The notes below the pieces were generated by a model. The model was given only the letters and a program-made list of their open reading frames with translations, was not told the origin of the DNA and ran no database searches. This document shows positions 32,771 to 46,276 of a stretch of 64,000 nucleotides of DNA, in pieces. The DNA comes from Paramyrothecium sp. XJ0827 (taxonomy: Eukaryota; Ascomycota; Sordariomycetes; Hypocreales; Stachybotryaceae). Within the stretch, counting starts at the first letter, position 1; each line of letters starts with the position of its first letter. The DNA is taken from contig JAJFPB010000002.1 in NCBI GenBank assembly GCA_020881915.1, forward strand, positions 2,170,001 through 2,234,000, read 5' to 3'. The translations under genes were made by a program, and so were the position numbers.

Positions 32771-33940
32771 TTACAACGACTTGATCTGGCCCTTGTGTAC
32801 TACAAATGATTCCAAAGCAGCTGCTCAAGGTTAGCAATGTGATGTTGTATCGCTAGGTGGTCAAAGACTTACAAACAGCAGCCCAGAGACGGTTCTCTGC
32901 CTCGGGAAAGACTAGCGATCGTGGACTGTAGAAGACTTCGTCGGCCACCTCCTCGGGGTGCCTGGGTAGGCAGTGCATAAACTTCCATCCCTCCTTAGCG
33001 CCACCTCGCTTGGCAAGTTCGTTCGTGATTTGGTAGCCAGCGAAAGCTGCCAGCCTCTTCTGCTTCTCCTCTTCTTGACCCATGGAAATCCACGTGTCTG
33101 TGACGAGAATGTCTGCGTCCTTGATAGCCTCTTCCGGAACATTGGTTTCGGAAAGTTTGCCTGGCGATCCGAGGCCAGAAGCAGCCGAGGTAATGACCTG
33201 CTTCATGGAGTCAGGAATGCCAAAGCCCTTCGGGGACGCAACCGCAATGTCAATGCCCATCTTCACGCAACCAATGGCAAGGTCGAACAAAACGTTATTG
33301 GAGTCGCCAACCCAGGCCACCTTCAACCCATTGAGTCCAAGGCTCCTGCTGTCATGGCTGATTGATGGGAATGCCTCGTGTATGGTGAGAAGATCTGCGA
33401 TGATCTGGAGTGGGTGAAAATCGTTGGACAGAGCATTGATGACGGGGACGGATGAGTCCTTAGCCAGGTTGGCTACGTCCGAGTGAGGGCCTACGCGGGC
33501 AACCATGCAGGAAGTCATTGAAGATATGACGACGGAGGTATCGTAGAGGGACTCATTGACCTGGCTCTCATGTGAGAAGCGACCTTGAGAGTGACGAGAT
33601 GTAGACTTACACCTAATTGAATATCGTCTTTGCCTAGAAACATCGGGTGGCCTCCTAGCATGGTCACTGCAGCCTCGGTAGACACCCTCGTTCGGGTGCT
33701 TCGTTTGTTGAACATCATAGCCACCGTCTTCCCCGACAGTCCCAGGGCCAAGTCCTTGGGAGCGGCATCGGCCTTGACCGTCTGCTTCCGGACGGCAGCA
33801 TTGCGAACCAAAGTCGACAGCTCTGCGGGGGTTAGGTCGGCAATTGACAAGAGATGCCTAGGCCCGGTTGCTTGTGAATATGTACGCCTATGAAGGCCAT
33901 TGAGAGCCCTCTGGGCAGAACGAAGAGTTGCAGGCCTCAT
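32771..33940 (-). CDS. Ornithine carbamoyltransferase, mitochondrial
   Basis: Three exons on the minus strand, 33940-33611, 33560-32873 and 32820-32771, give 355 residues. It condenses carbamoyl phosphate with ornithine to citrulline in arginine synthesis (argB of Aspergillus, arg-12 of Neurospora). Residues 1-25 (MRPATLRSAQ and following) form an Arg-rich mitochondrial leader. The carbamoyl-phosphate site STRTR is at 81-85. FHPLQIIADLLT carries the HPxQ motif, DTWISMGQE the ornithine-binding SMG loop, and FMHCLPRH the catalytic HCLP motif. The last exon encodes only SALESFVVHKGQIKSL. A longer in-frame start at 34063 reads through tandem repeats and lacks leader character, so I choose 33940. 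Upstream lie three 13-bp repeats and two TGACTC boxes. Confidence 0.97.
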
Positions 33941-34021
33941 GTTGTCGGTTGCTCGGAAAGGGTTGGGGTCTACAAGGAAACAGCTTAGGCCTCGGCTCGG
34001 CGGCAGAACCAGTAGGAGATG

Positions 34022-34060
34022 CTTCGCAGAAGACTTTCGCAGAAGACTTTCGCAGAAGAC
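34022..34060 (-). repeat. Three tandem 13-bp repeats in the OTC 5' leader/promoter
   Basis: On the OTC strand the unit is GTCTTCTGCGAAA. It occurs exactly three times without spacer; the unit nearest the gene ends in G instead of A. The array lies 82-120 bp before the chosen OTC start codon. A 13-bp unit changes reading frame with each copy gained or lost, so the upstream in-frame extension is unlikely to be coding. Confidence 0.9.
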
Positions 34061-34134
34061 CAAAACAGTGGCGACGATAATTACGTATCAAGACGAGACC
34101 TTTCCCAACGTTCTTATGGCTGAGGGTCGTGGGA

Positions 34135-34140
34135 GAGTCA
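34135..34140 (-). promoter_or_regulatory. TGACTC box, OTC promoter (proximal)
   Basis: The OTC strand reads AATGACTCTCC, 195-200 bp upstream of the start codon. It is a core Gcn4/CPC1 site; binding is inferred. Confidence 0.5.
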
Positions 34141-34181
34141 TTCAGAGCACCGGACTGAAATCGGGGGAAGGTTTTCAGGTC

Positions 34182-34187
34182 GAGTCA
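34182..34187 (-). promoter_or_regulatory. TGACTC box, OTC promoter (distal)
   Basis: The OTC strand reads GGTGACTCGAC, 47 bp upstream of the proximal copy. The paired arrangement strengthens the case for general amino-acid control of this arginine gene. Confidence 0.5.
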
Positions 34188-34276
34188 CCGCTATCGAGCT
34201 CACCGATAAGCACTGGAGACTTGCCCGTCAAATCACTGTTGCGACGGGTAACTCGATGGTACCTCCCTGTTGTCGA

Positions 34277-34284
34277 AGGTACCT
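34277..34284. repeat. AGGTACCT palindrome
   Basis: Copy of the recurrent intergenic palindrome, here within GAAGGTACCTTAACC. It sits in the divergent OTC/Tag1-like promoter. Confidence 0.6.
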
Positions 34285-34869
34285 TAACCTTAGGTGGCTA
34301 CCAGGCCGCCTGTACATCCCCACTGCACATGTGCTGCAAGGGGCACTAGCGGTGAACGAGGCCGTGCTGCTAATGAACCGGAGCACGCTTTGTTCGCCTT
34401 CGCTTCCCTTCCCTTCAGGGTCCTCTGCACTTGAACTGGGTCCCGTGTCCTGTGGGGAAATGGTAGCCAGCATTCCGGGTACTACAGTATAGGCCAAGGA
34501 TTAAAGTTGTCTTGGATGGCCTGCGTGCCTGGATGCGGTAGAGTCATGTTATTTAGCCAATGGCGAGCATTGCAGACGGGACATGCGGCTACGGCCTGGC
34601 CCCAAAGCAGCACGAGGCACTGATCGCTGATGACGAGTACAAACATCCCTGCAAAGGCGGGACAAGTGACTTTGCCTTGCCCGACATCTACAACGACGTC
34701 AGCCCTCCAACTCAACTCAACCACAGCCCCATCCTCCAACATAGTTCTCGAAGCTACCCACCTATTTTACCCTTCCTACAAGAGCCCTCTTCCATCACCT
34801 GTGCCCTGGGCCATGATTCCTGATTGCCCTTGAGAGGCTTCTCGCTATACTTGTGCTACATTCACAATC

Positions 34870-37657
34870 ATGTCGGACTCCGAACGATCGCCCCTCCTCT
34901 CCCCGGAGACTCGTAATGACCCCGTTACGACTGAGTCGACTCCTCTACTCAACACTCAGGCCGAAAACACCGCCGAGAGCGGTCAGCAGGGCGACGTAGA
35001 GCAGCCAAGCTCGCAATCATGGTGGCTATGGGCGCGTTCCCAATCTACGGACGCCAAGCCCAGCAAAAGACGGCGATGGGCCTCCCTGATAGCCATCGTA
35101 ACCATGGGGATTATTGTCGTTTTCATCATCATTCTCGGTTTCCTCGTACCTCCAGCTGTGAAAGAGTATGCGCAGTCTGCCGCGGTACTCGAACCGACAG
35201 ACTTGTCTCTGGAATCAATAACAGCGAATGGGGTCCGCGCGCGCATTCAAGCGAACTTCCGTCTCGATGCCTCACGCGTTCAGAATGATAATTCGCGACG
35301 GATTGGCAAGTGGGCGACTAGCATCATTCGCAAGCTACAGACAGATAAAACCACAGTCCGTGTGCGTCTCCCACAGCACGGCAACGCGCTGCTCGGTACG
35401 GCCGATGTGCCGCCTTTAACCATTACCTTGGTCGAGGGGCACAACACGGCCTTGGACTTTGTCGCCGACTTGACGCCAGGAGACGCAGGAAAAATCCGTG
35501 ATGTTGCCAACGACTGGCTCAGTGGTAACCTCGATCGTCTCAAGGTGACCGGCGCTGCCGCGCTTCATCTCAAGTCGGGCATCCTCCCGCTCGGCACCCA
35601 CGATATCACGGAGTCTCTTGTCTTTGAAGGTCAATCTCTCTATCGTTCTTTTTCTTCCATATATTTCGGCGAGAAGACACTACTATAATCATAATGTAAT
35701 TTTTCCCCTTAACGAACCTTGCTAATGTTGCGCCTTACAGCCCATGACATCCCATCTATGCCCGACTTCAAAATTCAGCGTCTGAAGTTCCATGACTTGC
35801 CGCCAGACGAAGAAGGGAAGAAAGCTGTTGGCGCTGATGTGTCCGTCATGCTCCACAACGACTATCCTATCTCCTTAACCATTCCTTCCTTGGCCTTCGA
35901 GGTTCTTGTCCCCAATTGCAACCCATCTGAACCTTACATCAAGGTCGGAGATGCATCCACGAGGGAACTTCAGGTGGTACCGAAGGCCAATATTACTGCT
36001 GATGCCAAGGGAGTCATTCATGAGCTCTCCGATTCGTTGGTTCGGGCGTGCCCTCAGACGGATTCATCTCCTCTTGATAATTTCATGAAGCATTACCTTA
36101 ATGGTGAAACTGCTGAGGTTTACGTGAGGGGAAAGAAGGTTCCGAATTCTGACAGTCCCGACTGGATTGGGGGTCTCATCGAGGGTGTCACAGCTCCTAT
36201 TGACTTTCCAGGACGATCCTTCGGCAACTTTATTCGCAACTTCTCCTTGACTGACGTAGACTTCAAACTGCCAAGTCCCTTCGCCGATCCTGGAGATCCG
36301 GATGGAGCGCCAAAGGTGTCTGGCACCATCGAGGTACTTGCTGCACTTCCCGATGAATTCGGCATCGATGTCGCTGTCGAGAGCATCCGTGCTACCGCCG
36401 AGCTGTCTTACAAGTCTCGGAACTTCGGCTCCTTGGACCTTCACAGATGGCAGAAAGCCGACTCAGAAAAGATTATCGGATCTGGCACCAACGAGACCCT
36501 TCTCCACATCACATCACACGTTGTCGACGTTCCCTTGAATATCACGGATAGCGATGTCTTCAGCGATATACTTCAGAAGATGTTGTTCGGAGAGAAGAAC
36601 CTGCTTATCGATGTGGACGCCCGAGTCGATGTCAAAGTCGCAACTGCACTGGGAAGCTTGGTATTAAAGGAGGTGCCTGCGCAAGGCCAGATTCCAGTAA
36701 AACGTCCGTCTTCGGTTTGGTGATCTTCATTCTTCTGGATTACATGCACAACAGCCTTCGTATTGAAGTATTTGTTATGGGTATCTAGCACATGGACGGC
36801 TGTTTGCTAACTCATCTCCAGCACTACCTGGGAAGACTCTGGGCGGAATTGCACCACATCTTTCCGACTTGAAAGTACTCAACACCTCGGAAACCGGCAT
36901 TAGCATGAAGGCGGCAGTCAAACTCACAAACCCGACACCGTATACGGCAACGATTCCATATTTTCATATCTATATTCATGATACAAGACACGGCTATAGA
37001 CTCGGAGAGGCAGTTGCGAGAAATTTGGACGTCAAGCGCGGCAACAACACCGGTGTATCTGTAAATGCTACTTGGGACCCAGGATATTTAGGAGGAGAGA
37101 AGGCGCAAGAGGCTGGCCAACGTCTGTTGTCAGAGTATCTCTCTGGCAAGAACACTACAATAACTCTACGAGCCCACAGGGGCAGCATACCAAATCTGCC
37201 CTTGCTCGGCGAGGCGCTGTCGAAACTGAACCTGACATTCTCAGCCCCCCGCTTGGAACTCCCTGATAAAGGCCCGGATGATGAGGACAAGCAACGACTC
37301 ATTCGCGACGCCACCTTTCACATTATCTCATCCACCGCTACGTTTACATTAGCGTCACCTCTACACCGAGATACAATATACATCGAACATGTCAGCGCGA
37401 CGGCTTTCTACAACCACACGGAGCCCATAGGACACATCTTACATGACGGCCCCTTTCCTGCGCCACCGGGTCTCTCACAAACCCCGCGATTACCGGTCGA
37501 ATGGTCTGCGAGCCATGTGGGCTACGACAAGCTTAAGCAAGCTCTCGGCGGTTCGCTCAAGCTGGATGCCGTCGCAAATGTTACCGTGAGATTGGGAAAC
37601 TGGGTTGAGCGGATCCACTATGAAGGCAAGGGCCTCGGTGCTCGCGTGTCGTTGTGA
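34870..37657 (+). CDS. Tag1-like DUF3712 vacuolar membrane protein
   Basis: Three exons, 34870-35629, 35741-36703 and 36822-37657, all joined in phase 1, give 852 residues. A cytosolic N-terminus of about 66 residues carries two acidic dileucine motifs (ERSPLL at 5-10, ESTPLL at 22-27) of the AP-3 vacuolar sorting type. A KRRRW stop-transfer flank and one transmembrane helix (about 71-93) follow. The rest is a long lumenal, beta-rich region with repeated LEA/DUF3712-like units and many N-x-S/T sites, for example RNFSLTD, NNTGVSVNAT and KLNLTF. This is the layout of yeast Tag1, a vacuolar membrane protein that ends autophagy during prolonged starvation; the functional transfer is an inference. 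Some databases call such proteins pre-rRNA processing proteins without support. A much shorter relative lies at 57330-58300. Confidence 0.85.
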
Positions 37658-38455
37658 AGAGACTTTGGGTTTCTGGAGTTATGGCGAAATGGCGTTGTGC
37701 TAGAGGAAACAGTTACAAACTGTGTGCAACAAGCGTTTAAATTTTCAAGACATTTTTGATACATAGGTCTTATTTCTATTTACACGCTGCCTTTCTTATG
37801 TTCACAAAACCTGAAGTATCGTTATGGCATTCACCGAATGAAGGTTCTAGAATGAAAACATTACTATATCAATATGTAAACTTCTTCGGTTCAAGCTAAA
37901 CTACGTGCTTGGTAGTCAATCTAAAGACTGCAAGGGCTCGAGCTTTAACTGCGCCCTCATGCCTGCATTCACGATCGAATTGAGGTAATTGTGAGACAAG
38001 AATCATTTCTGAGGCTTGCCTATACGGAGGTGGAGAGATCTTGCCTACTCCGATTTCGAGTCTTAGGGGCATCGAGCACTTGAACTCTCATGCACAGTAC
38101 TCCGCCTAAACAGGGTCAAATGGAGGGTCCAATGAAGAAGGCGAGGATTCGTGGGACCTGGAGATGAGCGGAACCCTTCAGGATTTGTGGCATGTGGATT
38201 GTGAACACAAAGCAATTGGCAGGTCAGTGAAAAGACGAATGGAGACGCGTTGGAGGGGAGGGTTAAGGGCTCACCAACCGCAGCATCGGGTGCCTTTTTT
38301 GACGGTGTCAGCAAAAATGAGACCATAACGTGTAACGGGAGCACATGTAGAGGGTAATGCACCTTGATGTCCGAAAGAATAAAAACCGCTTTGATAATAT
38401 AATATCCGTGGCCGGAACGGGGACACTACTAATCGTGATATTTGATGCTCTTCTC
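37658..38455. other. Intergenic spacer between convergent genes
   Basis: 3' regions of the Tag1-like gene and the Snu66 gene. Somewhat AT-rich near 37740-37900; I see nothing else. Confidence 0.6.
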
Positions 38456-40489
38456 TCAACCCAGTCGTACACCGGCTTCCCTGCGCTTCTTCAGCTGTTG
38501 CTGCGCCGCGGCGCTCATGCCGGCGCCCTGGCTGGCGTCGAACATGCTTCGGCCCTCGCGTCGTTTCTCGTCCTCGATCTTCTTCAGCCGCTTCTCGGTC
38601 TTGCCCTTTCCGCTCCCCTTGCCGTGGAACTGGTGGCTCAGGATCTTGAAGGCCTCCTTCTGGTCGACCTGGCGGCCGTGTTCGTCCGTGTACTTTAGCT
38701 CGACGTTGGGCTTGTAGCCCGATTTATAGAGCTCGGCGATCCGCCTCGATTGCTGCTGGTCGCGCCAGGTGTTCTGCTGGCGGGCCCACTCCTCTCTTTC
38801 CCGGACGCTCATGCGATCCAGGCGGCCGCTGGCACGATCGCGCTCTCGTTGGATGCGGGTCTGTTCATCCAACTCCTCCTCAAGCTGCCGTTTCCTTGCC
38901 AAGAACTCTTCCTGATCCCTGAAGCTCGCGAACAGCTGGTTGGTATCGTTTGCCTTGACCAAGCCACGTTCTCGAAGCAGAGACAATGTGGCTCCCATTC
39001 CCTGTCCAACGGCCTTCTCCTCTTCAACCCCAGTCTCCTCCTCGGCGTTGCCAGCGATGGGCGACTCTTCCTTGATAGGCTTTTCCTCGTCATCGTCGTC
39101 GTCGTCTGCCATGGGGTGATCTTCTTGAGGTTCAGGAGTTTTCGAGAATGCATGAGCTCGTTTCGGCTTTCGTTCACTGTCTTCATCTGGTCGGCTCAGA
39201 CCAGCCACGAATTCTGAGATCTCTCCGATAACCAGGCCTCCGTTGTTTGCCTCACGTTGCGCGTCCTCTGGCTCATCGTCCTGTTGCTTCAGCTGCTCTG
39301 CAATGTCTTCGGGCCGTGTCCTTTTACGTTTCTTAAGCGCACTCCTTCTTTGGATGGCTAACGAGGCTTGTAGATCCTCGTCATCGATTATGTCGTCGTC
39401 TACTGCCCGCCGTTTCTTAGTGACCACTTCCTTTTCGTCTACTTCCATAGCACCAGGTTCTGGTACAGGCGCGGCTGGAAGAGGAATATCGTCTTCGTCG
39501 AACTGTTTTTGCCTGGTTTGTTTTCCCTTTTTCTTTGGCTTCTTGACCTTGATCTTCGTGGCATCCATGTAATCTGAGGAAGGGGCTGCTCCGCCATCTA
39601 CGAGTAACACAGTTAGCGAAAGGCTGGGCACCATACAAGGATGGAAATCCTTACCAATGATATCGTCCAAGCTCACATTTTGGCCCTTGGCGTTGGCTTC
39701 TGAGGGTTGAGGGCCAAGGATATCGGATAGCTCTGCAATAAGCCCGGTAGAGTCCAGAGTGAATTTCTTTCGCTTCTTGCCGTTGATCTCCTCGTCGTAT
39801 TGTGCCAATATGCCACCTTCGCCCTCCTCGTCGTCAAGAGGGTTGTACCCCGGTCGCTTCTTCTTCAGGTCAAGCTGATCCTTTCGGTGCTCCTGCTCAC
39901 GCAGATCAAGGTTCTCAAGCTCATCGCCTTCTTCCTCGTTTTCGTCAATTGTTGCGTCCTTGAGCGTCAGGATTTGCTCGTTCCCGTCTAGGAATGCCGA
40001 TGTATCGTGCGCAACCTTGATGCCGGCCAAGTCTCGTGAGGTATACTGAACCGCAGCCGCCGCGGCAGCCTCAGCGGCCGCCAGTTCTTCCTCGAGCTTC
40101 CGCGCCTTCTCGATCTTCTTTTGCCGCTTCTTCTGGCCTAACAGCCATGCCTTCGCGTCGACATCGCCTCCGGTGTCCGCCTCGCCAAGGCCCTTGCCTT
40201 CCAACACGGCCAAGCGCTGCGCATTGTCGCGAGCCTTTCGGATCGCAGCAGCTTTCTCCTCGCGCCTCTTCTTTGCGGCCTCTGCATCCTGCGCTTTCTT
40301 GTAGTTGTCATATGATTGAGCTTGTCGACTCTCCAGGGTGCTGGGCGCGTCGGCATCATCCTCCGATCCACTCCCATCATCAGACCTCGAGGAATCAGCT
40401 CCGGGCACCGGAAGGGGTTTCATGCCCAGGGACACGCGGATGCGGTTGGTCTCTGCGATCGTTTCGGCATCCATCTTGATCGATTTCAA
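38456..40489 (-). CDS. SART-1/Snu66 family tri-snRNP splicing factor
   Basis: Two exons on the minus strand, 40489-39655 and 39597-38456, give 658 residues. Snu66 (human SART1) bridges U4/U6 and U5 in the tri-snRNP and is needed to form the catalytic spliceosome. The N-terminus has TNRIRVSLGMKPLPVPG, the family signature. Long charged coiled-coil stretches rich in Lys/Glu/Arg/Ala follow, then RPGYNPLDDEE, a poly-Asp patch, GATLSLLRERGLVKAN, and the C-terminal core YKPNVELKYTDEHGRQVDQK with HQFHGKGSGKGKTEKRLKK. The intron (57 nt) is a multiple of three without a stop, so an unspliced message would still encode a protein with 19 extra residues. Removing it gives the expected SLDDIIDGGAAPSSDYM. 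An in-frame ATG at 40474 (MDAETIAETN) may be the true start. Confidence 0.93.
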   Translation of the reverse strand: MKSIKMDAETIAETNRIRVSLGMKPLPVPGADSSRSDDGSGSEDDADAPSTLESRQAQSYDNYKKAQDAEAAKKRREEKAAAIRKARDNAQRLAVLEGKGLGEADTGGDVDAKAWLLGQKKRQKKIEKARKLEEELAAAEAAAAAAVQYTSRDLAGIKVAHDTSAFLDGNEQILTLKDATIDENEEEGDELENLDLREQEHRKDQLDLKKKRPGYNPLDDEEGEGGILAQYDEEINGKKRKKFTLDSTGLIAELSDILGPQPSEANAKGQNVSLDDIIGKDFHPCMVPSLSLTVLLVDGGAAPSSDYMDATKIKVKKPKKKGKQTRQKQFDEDDIPLPAAPVPEPGAMEVDEKEVVTKKRRAVDDDIIDDEDLQASLAIQRRSALKKRKRTRPEDIAEQLKQQDDEPEDAQREANNGGLVIGEISEFVAGLSRPDEDSERKPKRAHAFSKTPEPQEDHPMADDDDDDEEKPIKEESPIAGNAEEETGVEEEKAVGQGMGATLSLLRERGLVKANDTNQLFASFRDQEEFLARKRQLEEELDEQTRIQRERDRASGRLDRMSVREREEWARQQNTWRDQQQSRRIAELYKSGYKPNVELKYTDEHGRQVDQKEAFKILSHQFHGKGSGKGKTEKRLKKIEDEKRREGRSMFDASQGAGMSAAAQQQLKKRREAGVRLG

Positions 40490-42533
40490 GTGCTGTCACC
40501 AATATCTCTCGAATCGCACGAGCAATGAAGGTTTAAGGCGGCGACTGCCTGGTAGGCTTGTCATGCATGGATGGCGGCTCGAGATGCACCCCAGTGGAGC
40601 CGGGGTTGAGCCGGGTCACGTGAAGAAGAGCCGGTCCGTACATATGGTCACATCGCGAAAATTTCCATCCTTCTTTTTCCTTTTCTCTTCTCAACACAGG
40701 ATCTGTGCTTTGCGGTCCTCTGCTTTGTCAGGGTTGACTGCTCTGCAGCTCGATAACTTCATGGAACCATCAACTTGCTATGGTGTTTTTTCTCCTATCG
40801 ACAGGTCCAAGAACGAGCGGTCTGGCTGTTTCATTCGCTGTCGCAAGACGGCTTGAGTGTTGTGGCCAGCACCGAGGCGCTATATTCCGAACCCCTTGTC
40901 CGAGGCCGTTGGTCGGTGAGGTTGGGGCAAACCATGGCAGCCTACATATCGCATTCGCACGCTAGAATGCTTTCGCATGTGGAATTGTCTACTTGTCGGC
41001 ACGATGCAGGAGAAAGGAGAGGTGATGCGATGGGTCGACTGTAAACGGCTTGGACGTCGGCGTGCTTCAGATGCAGTGTTTCGGGCCTTCTTTGGGAATC
41101 CGGGCCATTTGACAAGTTGTTGCCAAGCTACGGGTTGGCTTGCAAGATTTTTAACTAGCTCGGTGATGTTTGAAGCGTCGCATCTGTAATGGGCCAAGCT
41201 CGATTCGGCCAGAAACCCGTAGTTGAGATGGTTCCCCACCGTCCACCCGTTGTCGCGAAAAACGCTTCACCTCCAAGGGCTTGGACGGCTCTAATGCGCA
41301 TGCAGACTGGTCGTGGTTGACAGTCCCCATATCTTCAACCACCTGCAGGGTGTCTCTCGCGTGCCATTAGTGGAAACTTGACAGTCGCTCTGGCACGGGC
41401 CGATTCGACTTTGTGGAGAAGTTGAGCCACTCGCCGTAGCATACAGGCGACTCGATGCACCTTGGCCACATTCGGTTGACGGAAGCTGGACCACGACCCG
41501 CCCCGGATGACGTACAGAACCGCATCCAAAAAGCCGAGGGTCTTGGAGCTGCCTATTCCAGCTACGATGCCGTGTGACAAGCAGAAATCCGGGGCTCGGG
41601 TCTGGGGGCATGTGGCGGCCTGATGGTAAACGCCAGACTCCCAGGTTGCTGCTAGGTAAGGTAGGGTAGGGAAGGTTATGGCCCTACGTGCGCTTGACAC
41701 GGTCGTTACCGAGGGCTTTCTCTTTGGCCGGCACTACTGTATATGAGATGTGCACGCAGATGAGACGCATGGCATATCGAAGACGTAGGGGTTGTTGGCT
41801 GTCTTTGACAAAGATCAAAACACAACGCAGCACAGTACAGCGGCAGACTCGGACATTGGGCCTCGGAGATTCGCAAAATGCCCTCGTCCCTTGATGGCCC
41901 TCACCAAGAACTAATTTCACAGGGTTCACGGACTAGTAGAAGCTTGATGGTTTTCAGCTCTTGGGAGTTGGGGAATCCAGATCGATCTCTTTTACCCCAC
42001 AGTTTCACACCATCGTCGTGGTAGGCGAAGTGACCAATCATCCAACAGGCCTCGCACGACGACCGAGAGCTCCCGTCCGGTCTGAACTCCCCGATGCTAC
42101 ATGCTGTAACCTTGCGAATGGAACGCAGGCACGCCGGAAACCCCCTACATCGTTGACCAACTGTTCCGTCTTCGCTGCGTAGCCTCATCGTAACTATTTC
42201 TTACAACTATCTCGGTGAATACCACCAGCCTTGAGCGGCAGCGGCCTCGAGGCAAAATCCACCGCTTGCGCTTCCCCCAGCGCCCCGACGTAAGCCGGTC
42301 GCGCTGCATCTCGAGCCCACTCCTCGGCCTCATTATTTCTCTAGTCGGCCCTTTGGACGGTCTTGATTTCCCCATGGGGGCAGGGTAATGGGGGTGGGAG
42401 AGCTCGTTCTCCAGACAGAACGCCACCCAGGCCTGGCCGTCGAGTATAAAGTTGAGGCACAATGGAGGTCATTTTCGACGACTCGGCCTCAGCAATCGCC
42501 GCCAACGACACCTCGTTCCTGATCCAAGCCGCA
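40490..42533. other. 2 kb divergent region (Snu66 gene / glucoamylase promoter)
   Basis: CACGTG at 40617-40622 lies upstream of the Snu66 gene. A GGTAAGGTAGGGTAGGG run lies at 41655-41671. The right end is the glucoamylase promoter with its TATAAA. No ORF here has domain content. Confidence 0.6.
42445..42450 (+). promoter_or_regulatory. TATA box of the glucoamylase gene
   Basis: TATAAA lies 84-89 bp before the signal-peptide ATG at 42534. A TATA-directed start site about 25-35 bp downstream would fall past the upstream in-frame ATG at 42462. That supports 42534 as the translation start. Confidence 0.6.
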
Positions 42534-44769
<2,236 letters not shown>

Positions 44770-45182
44770 GCATAGGGATAGGGTGTTCAAAGGCTTGTGC
44801 AAATAGTTTGTGAAACGTCCTCGAGCCTAACGATATGAACGTAGTGCTTGTGCCATAGGCTAGAGGGGGTTATGGTTGAGTGCTTGTGTCATCGCCCATC
44901 AAATCGGTCAAGTTGCTTATCTGGTGATGTCAGGCGGGGATCGGAACTGTTTAGGAGTTTGGCTGCTGGAGTTAGATAATAATGAAAGTCGTTTTTATCA
45001 TATAAATGTGGTGAGCCTGGCGAGGCTACTGGTTTATTGCTAGCCCAAAACTCTTGATCCCAATGTCCTCTTAAACCATGCAAGCGAGGCAAAGCGCCCC
45101 GCGGCTCGTTCGACAAGAATGCATATTCACACTCGTTACCCCAATCGCCCGTAGTTCCCACGCCTGCCGCCGCCTCCCTACA
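44770..45182. other. Intergenic spacer between convergent genes
   Basis: 3' ends of the glucoamylase and Sec17 genes; nothing else seen. Confidence 0.65.
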
Positions 45183-46276
45183 TTACGCAAACTCGTCGTC
45201 GGCCTCCTCAATCTGGTTCTTCACCTTGACCAAGATGGTCGTCTTCCACTTGTCCAGCTTGCTCACTTGGTCGTACTGGAACAGCTTGTCGGTGAACTGC
45301 TCCTGGCTCTTGGCCTCGATGGCCTCGCAAAGGTCCGTCAGCAGCCTGTGCTCGCGCTGGCCCGCAAACGTGGGGTCCATGTCGCGGTATCGCTCGAGGG
45401 CGCGCTGGGCGGCCACGAGGTCGCCGCTGGCGAGGTGGCAGATGCCGGCCTTCAGGAAGTACTCCTTGACGCTGTACCGCATGAGGTTGTTGTTGATGGA
45501 CTGTTCGGCGACCTTTTCGTATTTCTCGATGGCCTTGTAGTAGTCGCCTTGGAGAGCGGCCACGTCGGCAACCTTGAGCCAAAGCTTGTTGGCGAGGCTG
45601 CGGATGACGGCTGTTAGTATGGCTTCATTACGCACAGCCACGGACGAAGGGGCAATTTGGAAAACTCACGCCGTGGCGTTGTCGCCCTCGAACCATCCAG
45701 CAGCGGCCTCGTAGCTTTCCAGAGCGCTCTTGATGTCTTGGAGATCCGTCTCGTACAGCTCGCCCAGATTCTCCTTGTGCGAGGCAGCCCTGCGGAAGTT
45801 GCCCTTGGCGCAGTACCTGTCGATGGACACACTTAGACAGCGGGCGGCGGCGGCAGGGTCTTCCTTGCGGTATGCCTTGTAGGCGTCGACCAGGGTGTTC
45901 GCGGCATCGTCGGGCTCCTTGAGGTTCTGGGTCTGGATCTGCGCGGCCTTTTCAAAGGCCTTTCCAGCCTCGATGCCTAGAACAAGGACGCATCATCAGA
46001 TTTGCGGTTCAAGAGGGTGCGCCGCCGGTCAAAGGGAGGGGGTTACATACCCTGGTTCTGCATCTTGAATGCATTGGCCGCCTCGATGAACAGGTCCGCG
46101 GCATTCTGGTACTTCTCCTCACGGCCACCAAAGAAGCTGAAGCCGCCACCGGCACCTTGCAGTGTCTTCTCGGCCTGCGTTGCGCGTCAGCGTCGTGTAT
46201 AGCCATGGCGATGGCGGGGGAGGGGTTCGCATGCGAAACAAACCTTTTGAAGGAGGGCTCGGGGATCCTGGGCCAT
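45183..46276 (-). CDS. sec17: Vesicular-fusion protein Sec17 (alpha-SNAP)
   Basis: Four exons on the minus strand, 46276-46244, 46174-46051, 45976-45670 and 45597-45183, give 292 residues, the usual alpha-SNAP length. Sec17 binds SNARE bundles and recruits the AAA ATPase Sec18/NSF to disassemble them after membrane fusion. The N-terminus (MAQDPRALLQKAEKTL, GGFSFFGGREEKYQNAADLF) includes the membrane-contacting FSFF loop. The body is TPR-like helices: AANAFKMQNQGIEAGKAFEK, YRKEDPAAAARCLSVSIDRY and AAGWFEGDNATALANKLWLK. The C-terminus ends with DKWKTTILVKVKNQIEEADD and EFA; the penultimate leucine that stimulates Sec18 in animal SNAP is not obvious. The gene is divergent from the amidotransferase subunit gene. 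Confidence 0.97.

Larger units (their letters stand above)
33941..34869. other. Divergent promoter region (OTC / Tag1-like gene)
   Basis: Contains the 13-bp tandem repeat (34022-34060), two TGACTC boxes on the OTC strand, and an AGGTACCT palindrome at 34277-34284. No gene is seen. Confidence 0.65.

Noticed and set aside
33941..34063. Upstream in-frame extension of ornithine carbamoyltransferase
   Set aside because: Starts within the 13-bp tandem repeats and lacks leader character; the start at 33940 gives a typical Arg-rich presequence.
42462..42533. Upstream in-frame ATG of the glucoamylase gene
   Set aside because: It would place 24 hydrophilic residues before the signal peptide, and lies too close to the TATAAA at 42445 to be in the transcript.
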